Counted from the first letter of the stretch, positions 11,759-24,300 are shown. The stretch is DNA of 64,000 bases from Chrysemys picta bellii (GCF_011386835.1 NC_088795.1:14117441-14181440), one strand, 5' to 3'. Notes: generated by a model from the letters alone, not told the origin. Numbers and translations are program-made.

Positions 11759-13235
11759 AGCATTATGAATAAAGCACTTTAGCACATTCAGCCAATTTGA
11801 CTGCTATACTTCCTTGACTTTCCCAACATTATAAATTGGTTTATACAAGTGCTTACTGTGTGAAAATTCCATTCCCCTGATTTGTTTGGAGTCCCTGTAT
11901 CAAGAACATTCTACTGTTCATTTGATGGTATCTGGGAGGAATTGCTACTGTGGATCACATCATTCACAATTCATCCAGGATATAGTCACACACCATCACC
12001 CATATAGATCATGAGATGTTGCATAATACATATAATCCCGTTCTCGGGACACTATGTTTGTGCCATTAAGACTTTCAAATGAATGATTTCATTAAGTATT
12101 GGAGAGAATGACTACATATCTTTGTTTCCTGCTATTATTGTTTCTGGCTAGAAACAGACAATTCGCGAGAATGGTCAGTATGACAGTGCTACTGTTCTAG
12201 AGTGGTGATAGCGGTCACAGCTGAGGACAGCAGTTGTCCGAAATGGAACTTGTGTCAGTTTAATTGTATAACAAGCAAAATTCACAGCATTGTGGTTACA
12301 AAAACATCTGCGTACCATGGGGCTTAAGTGAAATTTGTGTGTGAAATTTCTATTTCAACACATATTCTTATGAATTCACATTTAGCACACATGGGTTTTA
12401 CCTAATCCCAGTGCACCGAGAGGTGATTCAATATATTGAAACACTACTTGTCACTTGGCTGTTAAGCAAGCATTACACAACTCCAACCTACACACAGAGA
12501 CCAATTATATTTAGCAACCTCAGTGACCGACCCAGAATGCTTGGCTTTCGATATAAGGGTTTAACAATGTAGCTGAAGTGTTAGTTTTATAGCTTCAGGT
12601 ATAATAAAAAGCAGTTAACCGAAACCTTCTGATCAAGGTTAAATACTAAGATTAGAAACACTGAGATCAGGAAACTCCAGAGAGGATAAAAACTAAAATA
12701 CACTAATGGTAAAAATGACCTTATTTAGGGTATTTAAATTCTATTGCTGCATCTACAATGAGAAACAATCAAAAGCTAGACATGTTATTGAAAATATACT
12801 AGTTAGGGCTCAGCTCTATTTCTTTTGCCTAAAGGTTACACAGAAACGTATAACGTTATCGGTATCTTCCAAAATAATCTATTTGCCATTTTCTTCAAGA
12901 ATCAGTAGTGACTTAAACCAGAGGCGCAGAATACAAGGATCAAAAACCATGGAAAAAGCCATCCAAATCAGTTGCACATACAAACCGAATAGGATTTATG
13001 ACTTAATACTGGCTCACTGTGCTAACATGCAGAAAAATGTCAAACTCTGGTACAGGCGGTGGGGGCTGAACGTCAGTGGATGCATGTCAAATTTTAGTTA
13101 GATTAGTTAATCAATCAGATTAGTAGCAATAACCTGTAACCGATAAAAAGTTATACTCTGCACTGTACACCCAGAGCCATATTTCAGACAGTGGACTCCA
13201 TATTTATAAGCACAGTTTTCCACATGTCTTGCATC
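11759..13235. other. no gene seen
   Basis: AT-rich unique DNA. A 131-codon plus frame at 12,706-13,101 is the longest AT-rich ORF here. It has no domain, no signal peptide and unremarkable composition, so I do not call it a gene. Confidence 0.35.
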
Positions 13236-13325
13236 TGAAGAAGTGAGGTTCTTACCCACGAAAGCTTATGCTCCCAATACTTCTGTTAATCTTAAAGGTG
13301 CCACGGGACCCTCTGTTGAGTTTTC
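13236..13325 (+). mobile_element. Penelope-like element 3' tail
   Basis: Contains 'cccacgaaagcttatgctcc' and 'cttaaaggtgccacgggacc', the terminal wording of sauropsid Penelope-like elements. Only the last 90 bases or so remain. Confidence 0.65.
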
Positions 13326-14671
13326 CACCTAAGTCACTCACCATTTAGGTAAGGTAAATATCAAAGTCCTAGATTTGCAGGAAGGAGCTCTGATGTAAAA
13401 GTGACATAGTGCAGTTTTCAAACTGTCCCCAACTATGGAGTCCAACTTAGGCTAAACGGGAAAGGTGGTCCTTAAATAAAGCAAAAAAAAGATAACGGAA
13501 ACTAGAGGAGCTGCACTGATTTATAATGAAATGTAATTTGTATCATAGCTTATGGCTGGATCAGAAACCACTCAATTTTCCTTACCAGAACCCGAAAGGG
13601 CAATTAAATTCCACGGGCTGACCCGCTAAACTGGGTTTAACTCCACCACAAAGACTTGGGTTCTTGAGGGCTGCAATGATCAACAAGTACATGATTTTAC
13701 AAAAAGGGAAGAGCGGGTTTATGCCGAGAATAGAGAGTGGCATGCAGACCTGCCTTAGTTAGCAACCAAAGAATGAATAGTCATTGCAGTAGATAGCAAT
13801 TATATGAATCTGAAGAAATTCGGACCCTGTTTCTAGGTACATTTGGATAGAAAAGTTGAGCTGGCTCAAAGAATGCCAGGCCTCTATTCCTCCGAACACC
13901 TCCTCTTCCATCCAGTACCCTCTTCATATAGGTCTTCTCCCATTTTATTACTGTTACCTTCACCCTAACAGGTTATATCTATGTAGTATTGTCTGGTTTT
14001 GTATTGTCTGCTCTTGCAGCTTTGAAAAGTTATAAAATTGCATCATTCCATAATTTTACTGGAGATCCCATGAAGCATGCAGTATTTGAAAACTTATACA
14101 AGCTGTAAATCATTTACCTTTCTGTATTTTTCATTGTCTGTTTCTTTATGAAACTCAATAAAGAATTAATCACACACAAAAAGAGTTGTAGACTGTACCT
14201 CAAGTTAGTCAGTTTGTTTTCGGGAAGCAGGGCATTATTATAAAGCTTCAAGATAACATTTTAAATCTCAGAATATTTTGAATTAGAACATTTTAATTAA
14301 GGCAACAATTATATTAGAATTGAATGAAAATTATTATAATTATGATAAATGGTAGAAGTAAAGGGATTTTAGTAATCCACAGTCTTAAGTCTGTATTTCC
14401 AGGAGTCACAATCCATCATCCAGATGTGATATTCATGGATTAGGATTTTTTGATATCAGGACAATTAAGAATTACTTAAAGTATGAGATGCTCCTGAGTT
14501 TGACAAACATTTTAAATTGTAACAAAGTAGAAATCTGAACCTGCTCACACTTCTAAACATTTTTTTGTTAATATTTTGGGACTGAAATAACAAGTATCTT
14601 ATCTCATAGCTGCATATGCCTGCAATCATAAGTGAAATAAGCATAGCAATCTTTGATTTGTTCCTAACTCT
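13326..14671. other. AT-rich, no gene seen
   Basis: Unique sequence. A minus frame at 13,781-13,963 shows nothing recognisable. Confidence 0.35.
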
Positions 14672-14818
14672 AAGTCATAAGAGTAGCCATACGGAGTCAG
14701 ACTAATGGTCCATCCAGCCCAGTATCCTGTCTTCCAACAGAGGCCAATGCCAGGTGCTTTAGAAGGAATGAACAGAACAGGCAATCAAGTGATCCATCCC
14801 CTGTCGTCCACTGAATTA
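14672..14818 (-). mobile_element. CR1 LINE extreme 3' end, minus strand
   Basis: Carries 'actaatggtccatccagccc' and 'ggccaatgccaggtgctt', the reversed last 150 bases of the CR1 family also seen at 843. An AAAG tetranucleotide run follows at about 14,835-14,858. Confidence 0.85.
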
Positions 14819-14868
14819 CAAAATAAAGTTACAAAAGAAAAAAAAGAAAGAAAGAAAGAGCTAGTTTA

Positions 14869-14943
14869 AGGCCTGATCCAAAACCCACTGAAGTTAATGG
14901 ACAGTCCCTTATTGGCTTCAGTGGCGTTTGGGTCAGGCCTATA
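14869..14943. mobile_element. palindromic MITE, 75 bp
   Basis: Arms 'ggcctgatccaaaacccact' and 'gtttgggtcaggcc' are inverted. The centre carries paired 'tgaagttaatgg' and 'ttggcttcagtgg'. Confidence 0.6.
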
Positions 14944-16654
14944 GTGAGTGTTAGACCACTGTCCTTTGGACTATGAGACTATGTAGGTCCCAGGAATCTG
15001 TGCAGGAGTTTGAAGTGTAAACTTTACATTTGTCTGCAGCGTAGCTAGCCAGGTGCACCAAATGCAGCTGAATGGAAGACAAACAAATACATCCTGAAAG
15101 CATAGAAGGATGTTTTCTGCTTTTATAGAGAAGTTAATCAAAATACATAACATGGTTTGATTGTTAAGACATATTGAAAATGTTTTAAAACAGTGTCATC
15201 TTTCAAGCATAATCTCACACATTACGTATTAATTGCCATAGGTGTACATGGTGCTATGCAAACGCTTTTGAGGTTTATGGCCAGATCTCCCACTGTATGA
15301 GGAAAGCCCCCGCTGAGAACTTCTACGACATTATCTCCTGGGGTGGAGGGAGGGAAGAAACTGAAGCAGAGTTTGCCCTACACCCCAGGGAGAGAGGCCA
15401 ATACTGCAGAAGTAGCACTCTCCTATGTTTTTTTTTTCCTTCCCCCTGACTTCTCTCCCTCACTCTGCCAAATTAATGCTAATGCCAGGTGCTTCTGGAA
15501 TTTGGGGTTCACATTTTGTTTGAACCCAAAATGAAAAAGGATTCTCAATTTAGCTAGTTCTTTAATGAATTGTTTTCTCACCAGAAAAATTAGAAAACAG
15601 AACCTATTCCTTCTTCCCCTGAAGTCCCTGGCAGGATCAGGCCCACAATTAGATATAATTCAGGAGGTCTCAGATTTTCTCCACAGTATGGACCACATTT
15701 TAACAGACACTAGGGGCCTGATTCTCATCTTACTTATAATGGTAAGAATCTTAGAATGGTACTGAAGTCTAAAACATGAGATCTGAATCAGGGCCACTCT
15801 CAGACACCTCTTCTTTCATTAAGAATTGCGCAGACTACCATCCACCATCTTGGTAAACACCTCATTGGGGCAACTATAACAATTACTTACAAGAAATATT
15901 AATATGAGGAGTATTTAAGGTATTTTTAGCTGTCTTTCAGTGCTGCGTAGCAGCTGGAAACAAGGAGGAATAGCCCTCACTATGTGGTCAGTTAACTCTT
16001 AGCAGGACACCAGTGGTCCAGTTTGGGAACCTCCAATACAATTGGTAGCCTATGCGGAGATGAGCCGCAGCCAGTACTGGAATTGCTGAGATATTTTAAG
16101 TCAATATTTAGATGCATGGTCCAGATAAATAGGATACAAGGTACAGTGCACTTCTTAGCCACTGACTTTTGCAAATAATAAAATTCACCGGTTGAAGGGA
16201 AAAAACCCAGTTAGGTATGATGCCCATGTATAACTAAAAAATTAAATAATAATCCCTAAAGCCTTTCAAAACAACAATAATTTTATTATTTTACAATAGA
16301 GTAACCAAGGTATTTGGTTTTTAAAAATGAACACTTAGTGTTCACATGCAGCAATTTACCTATATGAATTTACAGTGCGTTCTCAGCATCTACACTGACC
16401 CAACAGATGCATCTTTGAACTAAAAAGTCTGTATACTAGCCTTGACCTGATAGACCATGATTCTTCCTTTGAAGCCATCATACAATACTGAGTAAATAAG
16501 TTCTAAAGAGTCCAAGATACATATTTATATGTTAGCAAATACTTAAGAGGAAAGAGCACAGTACAGATTCATCTGAATAGTTACAAAGCTCTAACTTCTT
16601 ATTTACACAACACACTAACAGCTTTTTATTATTAAACCAAGTGCTATCAGCAGA
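14944..16654. other. no gene seen
   Basis: Unique DNA with several short noise frames. No coding or regulatory signal can be supported. Confidence 0.35.
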
Positions 16655-16748
16655 CTCAGCACTGTGCTAACGCAAGAAGGAATGCCCCTGTCCCAAGGAA
16701 ATTGAAATCGAAAGCAAATACAGATTAGACAAAGGATAGATCAGAGGA
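16655..16748 (-). repeat. SINE/LINE tail fragment
   Basis: 'ggaatgcccctgtcccaagg' and 'cagattagacaaagg' resemble the common sauropsid tail 'gtccctgccccaaagagctt'. The copy is much diverged. Confidence 0.45.
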
Positions 16749-16749
16749 A

Positions 16750-16832
16750 GGTTCAGGGCGAAAACCTGGTCTCACTGAAGCCAATGACAAAAGTCCCATT
16801 GACTTCAATAGGGCCAGGATTTCACTCAATCT
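16750..16832. mobile_element. palindromic MITE
   Basis: 'gggcgaaaacctgg' pairs with 'ccaggatttcactc'. The centre has 'gaagccaatgac' against 'cattgacttcaatagg'. A second copy with the same arms is at 44,850. Confidence 0.6.
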
Positions 16833-19229
16833 TTACACCAATGGTGCAGATCTCTATTTTGTTATCAAGCCACACAGGAATAGGACAAGTTTAAGAGAGG
16901 GATTTCTCTTCTCCCCACCCCAATTTTCTTTATTACAGAAGGGTGTGTATTTTTTTTAAAATAGCTGAGATAGAGCTGGTCCCCCATCACACTTTTGTAT
17001 CCAAAACCACGAAGATTAGTATAGTGACATGAGATAATCCAGACATTCTACTTCTATCAATCTTAAATCTAAAGTTCCATGGTTTTGTGGGATTTTAAAG
17101 TCATACTTTTCAAGTTTTCTGCACAAATTTTAAGCCACACAGCAACTGATGACTGCTCTTGACACAGAATAATAAGATGGACCTGATCCTGGCAATTACA
17201 GGAACACTGAATCAGGCTGCAAGAGTCCAGATTCTGAAGTTAATATACAAAGAAAATACCTCAAAGCCAGGCCACCAGAGCAGGGCAAGGATCTAGCCAT
17301 CTGTTATAATTAAGTCACCATAATCTGTGGTGCACAGTGACAGACTGGAAGGAATGGGGCCATAGAAAAGGCATCAGGGCTACTAATTTTCAATAAAGTA
17401 TCCTCAGAGGAGAACATAACCCAAACGCCAAAATGGAGGGGAGTTTACATCATTTCTTCCCTCCTATCCCTGGTCACATCCAAAACTGCAACAGATGGGC
17501 AAAGTGCATGCTGTAGTTCAACACAACTGACTTCGTTTGCCTGATAATTACAAATCCTTTTACCTATGCAATTGTGACAAAAAGGCTTAAGATTCGGTCA
17601 AAAGAGCATCAATCTGCACTAACTGAATGGCACATAAAAAACTGCAGAGATAATTAATGAAAGTGAGTACAGATGCATATACTCTTATTAATGCCAGCTT
17701 CCTGAGAAAATAGCAAGTCCAGCAAGTCATAGTAAATACAAAATATTTCTTTTGTAGACAAACAGGCAAGTAGTAAAATAAAAGTCATTTAGACGAAGAT
17801 TTACCTATTAAGAATAGCTGCCTGATGTAACTTTTTTCCTGAAATAGAAGAATGTCTGTCTTTTTATTCTTAAAAAAACAGTTTTCCATTCATAAAATCA
17901 ACAAAAAACATGTCATATTAATGAATCTTCAACTTCTTATTGCAACAAGGGACCCCTTGAGATGAAAACTTAACCTGCTTTCACGGAAAGAAACTTCTCA
18001 TACTTGAGTATAGCGCCCTCATTGAGAAGCTGGCAAATCAGAGAACAACATGATTCACAAATGAACACATTTTCAATTCTTAAGAGATGTTTTCCTTGAA
18101 TATGCACTTTGTGCATAAATCTCCTCCTTAGTTGTCAGTGCAAGGTATCAGCAGTTTTAGTATTTGCCATACATGGACAGACGGTAAGATTATCAGCATG
18201 TATTTTGAAGGTTCCCCTACAGTATTTCTTTTAAAATCCAATTACTTAAAATACCCTCCAGATGATACAAAACTAACAAGTCAGGATGTTTACTGCATCA
18301 CCCCTTGGAAAAAAACAAATAAAAGCAACACGCGCCTATGCTCTCCTTGCACCACATTTTCAGCTTATAATCCCAACAACACATCAGGCAGTCATCTCTA
18401 CCAACTCTTTTAGAGAGTGGAAATTCACACACAATGAAGGTGGTGGAAATCGGGAAGGGGGGGGGAAGATTGTTTTCCTTTGAAAACAAAAACAAAATCT
18501 GTTACTGTTTCATGTTTTCAGTCTGGAAAAAAAAATAGAAGGAACAACAAACAAGGCACCACTTGAATCTCGGGGTTGTACTGCCATTCACAAACACCTA
18601 GAGCCATATCCTTACAATTTAATGTCAGCAAAAACCTGGAAATGAAACTGAGTCTTTTCATTTCTGTGATTCCACAACAAAACCACAAAAGTCACTTTGA
18701 AAGACACTGCACTTACTTCTGCACTGAAACACGTGTAAGATATTGAAAGAGACAGACCACTGCAAATTAACAAGTCCCTTAATCTGCAATGTAAAATATA
18801 TACAAACAAAATTCCATTTAAGATTCTGCATCTGAATGGGAACTAGAGGTAATTACAACTAAGCTATTGCTAGTATGGAGACTCTTACCTCTTTTATATG
18901 CAGATAACTTCTGGTTTCCAAACAAAATAAGAACTGGATAGATTTGCATGAGATTGCATGTTAGCAAGTAGCAAATTCTGCTCCCACACAAAATGTTTGG
19001 CTCTTTAACATTTTGCTAAATTCTTCAAGCCAACTTTAACTATGGGAAAAATAGGACTTAATTGTTCCAGTTATGCCTAAGTAGTAAGCATGTTGTAAGT
19101 GTGAAGTAGTTTTTAGATACAAAGCAAACTGTACATGTCAGTCTCTTATTTCTAAGAGTCTGTACTCCGTGGAATATGTCTTAACACAAATCCAGTGAAG
19201 CTACTACCATTGTGCCTTAGGGTCACTGC
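16833..19229. other. no gene seen
   Basis: AT-rich unique sequence. Frames at 18,132-18,495 on both strands are noise around an A/G-rich stretch with a G run at 18,459-18,467. Confidence 0.35.
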
Positions 19230-19455
19230 AAATACCTAGGCACATGAGTAACTCTACTCACAGGAGACATCCCCTCCAAGTTAATGGAACTATGTCTATG
19301 AATAAAGTTACTCAGTTCATAAGTGTCTGCAATATCAGGCTTAAGGACACAATCCTCTGGAGATGTTGAGCTCCCTGACTTCAGTGGAAGCTGAATGTGC
19401 TTGTCAATTTCAGGGGTGCTAAGTACCTTCCTTGCAGCATCAAGCCTGATATGTT
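19230..19455. mobile_element. degraded palindromic MITEs
   Basis: Holds 'atgagtaactctactcac' and 'ataaagttactcagttc', then 'caatcctctggagatg' and 'gcatcaagcctgatat'. These are traces of the same palindromic families seen at 27.1 and 29.1 kb. The 78-codon minus frame here is a by-product. Confidence 0.4.
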
Positions 19456-19743
19456 CCATATTTTTTTAAACAGAAAGTTGCCATGAAGCTCTACGGACAT
19501 TATCAAATACTATAAAAAATTTTTGAATACAGGTGCTAAAAGAATGCCCTCCTAACAAAGGAAACATAGAATAATGCTTAATGTTGCAGCAGAAAACAAG
19601 ATTATGAGAACAAAAGGATGATTTAACATTCATTTCCATGTCTGTTCTTTACTTGAGAGAGGAACACTTGAGGACTAGAATTGTTAGCAGGAAGTTCAAG
19701 AAAGAAAGGAGCAAGAAGATTGGACAAGAAACATTTCTCAGCT

Positions 19744-20335
19744 TTCAAAGTAGCAGCCGTGTTAGTCTGTATCCTCAAAAAGAACAGGAGTGCTTGTGGC
19801 ACCTTAGAGACTAACAAATTTATCTCAGCATAAGCTTTCGTGGGCTACAGCTCACTTCTTCAGATGCATAGAGTGGAACACACAGACAGAAGATATTTAT
19901 ACATACAGAGAACATGAAAAGGTGGAAGTACGCATACCAATTGTAAGAGGCCAATCAATTGAGATGTGCTAACAGCAGAAGAAAAAACTTTGAAGTAATA
20001 ACCGAGATGACCCATAGAAGGTGTGAGGAGAACTTAACATGGGGGGAAAAAAATTCAATTAGTGTAATGACCCAACCATTCCCAGTCTGTTTAGACCTAA
20101 GTTAATTGTGTCTAATTTGCATATTAATTCTAGTTCAGCAGTCTCTCTTTGGAGTCTGTTTTTGAAGTTTTTTTGTTGCAAAACTGACACCTTCAGCTTG
20201 TTTATGGAAGTGGAATATTCCCATTCAGCAAAATGCCAGATGAGATTTGAAGACTGTTTAAGGAAATATGATCTCCTTGAAATGGTTCTTGCTGACAGTT
20301 TAATTAGTAAGCTTTACTGATTTATCAAAAGTTTC
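19744..20335 (-). mobile_element. Penelope-like element with endonuclease C-terminus remnant
   Basis: The left end is the reversed terminal tail ('tagcagccgtgttagtctgt', 'cttgtggcaccttagagac', 'cataagctttcgtgggc'). Reading the minus strand from about 20,300 down to 20,090 gives K-V-S-V-L-Q-Q-K-N-F-K-N-R-L-Q-R-E-T-A-E, then L-I-C-K-L-D-T-I-N-L-G-L-N. This is the end of the GIY-YIG-bearing protein of Penelope-like elements. The catalytic GIY-YIG core itself is not included, so the copy is 5' truncated and inactive. Confidence 0.8.
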
Positions 20336-20420
20336 CAAATAATATCTGTTTAAATACTGTCAGGTATCAACTGGTAAACACCAGATAGAAGTGTTTGAAG
20401 GGGGGGGGGGGAAGGTCCAA

Positions 20421-20491
20421 TGTCACTTTTTACACAGATGTTAAACTGAGGAAAAAGATTATTATTATTTTTTTATCCAGTGTAAAAAGTC
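20421..20491. other. inverted repeat (stem with about 48-base loop)
   Basis: 'actttttacac' at about 20,424 and 'gtgtaaaaagt' at 20,480 are perfect inverted complements. It lies just beyond the stop of the small cysteine-rich ORF, but no function can be assigned. Confidence 0.5.
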
Positions 20492-20495
20492 AGAC

Positions 20496-20651
20496 TTAGC
20501 GGTATGCATTTCCCATTTTAGGTCCAATCCAGCACTCTTCGCCAGCGCAAGACAGCCACTTACAGTTAAATTTACCACAGAAAGAGTGATTGCATTTGCA
20601 GTTCTCAGAGTGGCAAGCCTGTGGTTTCTTCATGCAAGTAAAATTCTGCAT
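20496..20651 (-). CDS. small cysteine-rich ORF, hypothetical
   Basis: A 51-codon frame begins MQNFTCMKKPQACHSENCKC and contains eight cysteines. From the second one the spacing is C-x4-C-x-C-x4-C-x4-C-x4-C-x4-C. The codon just before the ATG is a stop, so this start is the only one. It lies about 0.8 kb downstream of the minus-strand first exon at the CpG island. A good acceptor (tttccacag, exon from 20,701) precedes it, and a donor-like T|GTAAGT inside it at 20,563 could instead make a 138-base exon. The cysteine pattern suggests metal binding or disulfides, but I do not recognise a family and chance is possible. Confidence 0.25.
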   Translation of the reverse strand: MQNFTCMKKPQACHSENCKCNHSFCGKFNCKWLSCAGEECWIGPKMGNAYR

Positions 20652-21211
20652 TCATCAGATATAGGACAAATTGAATGCTAATGGAAGAATTACTTTAACC
20701 ACTGTGGAAAGCGATATAAAATAACTGTACACACGCAACAGACAAGAGCCTCAGTTCCTACAAACCGATCCATGCCGATGGATCCTTTCGCTCTGAGAGC
20801 CCCACTGGCTTCTGCATGGCTATTGGGGTCCTGCTGTGCACAGCAGGGTGCAGGATCTGGGCGACAATTTGTATACCTAAGTAATATACATGTCTGTTGT
20901 GTGTGCATGTGTATACACACACAGACCTATCCAGTTGCACTCGAAGTCTTGCACACACACGCTTGTGCAATACAGGCATTTTCTCTTGGACACAGGAGTG
21001 TCTGTACTTATACTTCTTGTCGAACCTGTAAATGCCCAGTATGCAGCGCATGCCATGAAACGCCTGAAAAACGCACGTGTTAAGTTCTCCTTTTGTCGGA
21101 TCTTTGCCTCGCCGGGACTCGGAGGTGGCCCGTGGTGGGTAGTTCATTGCTTTGGGGAGCCGGCTGCAGTGAGGGGATCCATGTAAAACGCAAGGGCAGG
21201 GTGCATGCCGC

Positions 21212-21235
21212 TCACACACACACACACACACACAC
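21212..21235. repeat. (CA)n microsatellite
   Basis: Pure CA run at the edge of the CpG island. Confidence 0.95.
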
Positions 21236-21254
21236 CCCAAGTCCCTGCCCGATA

Positions 21255-21985
21255 AGCCCCAGCAGCGCCGGCGGGCAGGTACCCGGGCGGGCGCTTTCCC
21301 CAGGCACAGACCCGGCTCACCTCCGGCACCTCGCCCCGGGATCCAGGAAACCCCCGAGCCAAGGGGAGGAAGCGCCGCCCCGCCCCGCCCGCAGCCCGGC
21401 TCCGCACGGAGCCCACCTGCCCCAGCCCCGCGCTCACCTCCGGGGCTCGGTCCTCCGGCGCTCCTCCAGCGTGGCGGTTGGGCGGGCCGCGCTCGCGGCG
21501 GGGGACTCGGCGCGCGGGGCGGGGGGCGGCTGCCCAGGCGGGAACTGCGGCGGCCCCCGCGCGCGGGACCGGGACGGGGCCGGGGGCGGGCTGGCGGCGG
21601 GGCCGGGAGAGGGGAGAGCCGGGCTGGGCTGCTGAGCGCCGCGGTGCACTGCCGGCAGCACCCGCCCCGCTCCCGTTTTAAAGCCGCGAGTAGCCTCGGG
21701 CCGTCCCCTTGCCCCCGTGCCATTGCTGCCGAGCGGCGTCACGGGGCCGCGGGCAGGCGCGGGGCGGGGGGCGGAGTCGGGGCTGCTGGTGTTACAGGCT
21801 CACTCACTTTCCCTTCGCTCGCCGCGGCTCCGGCTCCGGCTCCCGCGCCGCGCCGGCCGGGCAGCAACTTCTCCCGGCTTCGCCTGCTCCCGTCCCGGGG
21901 AAGAGCCCCCCGGGGGGAGATGGGTCCGGTTTGCCGAAGCGCCTCTGGGGCTTTTTCTCCCCCCGACCCACGGAGACACATTGAC
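21255..21985. promoter_or_regulatory. CpG island, probable promoter
   Basis: CpG is dense and undepleted here (many GCGG, CCGCC and GGGCGG boxes), while flanking DNA is strongly CpG-poor. The minus strand shows CTTTAAAACGGG (21,671-21,683) as a TATA-like box, and TGACG, an ATF/CRE half site, near 21,738. Together with the donor at 21,437 this points to transcription toward lower coordinates, with a start near 21,650. Bidirectional activity cannot be excluded, but no comparable donor was seen on the plus strand. Confidence 0.75.
21438..21650 (-). other. predicted first exon, 5' part of an unidentified gene
   Basis: Downstream of the TTTAAA box the minus strand runs about 210 GC-rich bases to CCCCGGAG|GTGAGCG, a textbook 5' splice site (GT at 21,437-21,436). 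A frame from an upstream ATG stays open to the donor, but its proline/arginine-rich translation looks like GC-rich noise, so the exon may be 5' UTR. The start is inferred from the TATA spacing. No gene name can be given. Confidence 0.5.
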
Positions 21986-24195
21986 CTCCCGCGGGGAGGG
22001 GCCCCTCCAGCTGGAGTCGGAGCAGTTTAAGTTCATCCAATTGCCTTTAAGCCCGGTGATGACAAGAGTCACACACACAGTTTGCTGGCTCAAGTGGAGT
22101 GACCCAACCACAGCCTTGCACAACCGAGGGGAGAGACCTGCTTCTCGTCTTGGCCTGCGGAAAGGGGGGGATCCAAGACACTGCACAACAGCGGGGGCTT
22201 TATGCCCACCCGCCCCCGTGGGGGAGATTATCCCGCATGGAAAGTTTCCTGCTAACTCAAGCGCTTACAGAAAAGAAACAACGAACGAAACGGGCCAGCT
22301 GTCCCGGGGTCTAAAGCTACTCAATCCTACAAGCCACGCCAAAGGAACTAAGTGATACCATTAAACAGCGGTCACAATAAGGGGGGGTTGTGGGCTCTTG
22401 ACACCTTTCATATTTTATAACGTTGGACAAAAGTGTGACATCCCATAACAGAGGCAGATTTTTCCCTTACATTAAATTCTGAATATGAAACCCTGCAGGC
22501 TAGTATTGCAGAAGAACACGGGGGGGGGGAAGGGGGAATGTAAATCTGCATCCTGCTCCTCCCCCTCAAAAATCTGGGGAGGTATCTGCCCTATTGAGAA
22601 GGTGGGGTGGTAGTGAGGGTGCAAAGTGCCTGCCTGGCACATCCTGGTTGGAAAGTTGTAAAGAGCTCTACAGGAGGGACTGTACAGGGTGAAAGGGGAG
22701 CGGATAGGAAGCTAACACTCCCCCTCAGGCAGCATTTTATTAAGAGTATAGGATACTGGTGCAGAATTAATTTTTTTACATCATTTTTGAATTATGGTAA
22801 TTAAAAGTCTAAGATTAATGACAGCTGTTTTTTTTAACCTTGGTTTTCAGGAACCCACGCAGTGGTTTAGTGAAAGATGACAAGATACAGGGAAGGCAAG
22901 TGAAAGGTACGTTATTGAGATAAGCAAAAAATCAAAAAGAGGTTCAAGGTCTAGCCTCCAGGGCTGCTGACCCCAACATGCCATGCATAATTATATCAGG
23001 AGCGTTTCCTTCATAATACAGTGATGTAGTATTTGAGTGCAAAGAATTGCAAACTGCAATGCTTAGCTTTGTTCAATAGCCTCAAACAATGCAGGTGTGG
23101 AAGGAAATGTATTTTTTTCCAAAAGCTCATTTTTTATTTTTAAAGGCCACCTTTCAGCAGCTGTGAATGCTGGCATTATGCTGGGGAAAATAGGTGTATA
23201 TGACACAATCCAGTTCCCAGATTACTTCACCTGACTAAGGCATTTGGATCAACAAAACCCCCATTCAGATGCCTAACAAGTATGACCTTTAAAAAAAATA
23301 AATCCTATTCTAATCTGAGAATTCTAATCATAAAATTTTACATTTCCAATTCCACCCACTCCCTTTCTCTTTAAACACAATGGGCTGCTGGCTGCCACAT
23401 TACACTCCCAGAAAGACGTAAGACAACAGCGCACTCTACATAAATTCTTACTTGCTGGTTGGCTTTTTTATACCTATTCCTTTTACCATCACATGCAAAA
23501 ATCATTTTCACAGGTACCCTATTTATCAGTTTTCCACCAAAAGGGAAGAACTTTTGCAGGGACACTGCTAACATTCCACAACTCTAACGGTGAAGGTTTT
23601 CAGCTGTGATTATAAGAAAGTGATTGTTATCTGTAGCAGCATGATCAGAGATCTGCCAGTATCAAGAGAGAACTAGACTCAAGGGTTCTCATCTTACAGG
23701 CTGTAATCCACTAGAGGATGTACAATAGTCCTAACAGCCACTGTGCCACTGAAAATACACAGCCTACCTACCATCTCAACCAAAAAACAAACCCAGGAAC
23801 ACAATCATTTAGTTTAAAGCAAGAATCACCAATTGGTTAGTCCACAATAATATTTGTCAGAAAAAGGAAATAATTTCTTAAGTGCTGGTAAAACAGTCTC
23901 TAATTTCTAGCATGGCAATGGTAATATGATAACAAATAACAAGACATTTAGCTGTACCAGGAGCCTTTGACTACATTGTGAGCAAAGCCTCATGTAGAAT
24001 AGGTAGGGCTTCTGATTTTAGGTAGACACCCAATACAACACCCCCAATACAAAAAAAAATCAAATTGGTGTACATCCAATAAATGCTGGGAAAATACCAG
24101 AAATGGTGTTGACTTCACCCCTTTCCCTATGCAGGAGATGTCCCCGTTCCCGGGCTTATATACACAGAGCAGTAACATGGACTACTACAGGGGAG
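21986..24195. other. island shoulder, then unique DNA, no gene seen
   Basis: GC content falls away after 22,200. G runs occur at 22,380-22,387 and 22,519-22,528. Open frames at 22,099-22,355 continue GC-rich noise from the island. No splice or coding signal was supported. Confidence 0.35.
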
Positions 24196-24300
24196 CGATT
24201 TCTAAAGTGCACTAATATGTTGCACATTAATTGGTCCACATAGACCCTGCTGGTGCACACTAAAGTTCCATAGTCCACATTAATGTCGTGCTAAAGAAGT
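24196..24300. mobile_element. palindromic MITE, degraded
   Basis: 'tctaaagtgcactaat' at the left and 'attaatgtcgtgctaaa' at the right are inverted. Central 'ggtccacatagaccctgctg' resembles the family at 55.4 kb. Confidence 0.45.

Noticed and set aside
12706..13101. 131-codon ORF in AT-rich DNA
   Set aside because: No domain, no promoter or splice context, and typical noise composition.
20758..21723. 321-codon minus-strand open frame across the CpG island
   Set aside because: The proline/arginine/glycine-rich text is what GC-rich DNA gives in any frame. It reads through the predicted splice donor and into unrelated AT-rich DNA. No domain is visible.
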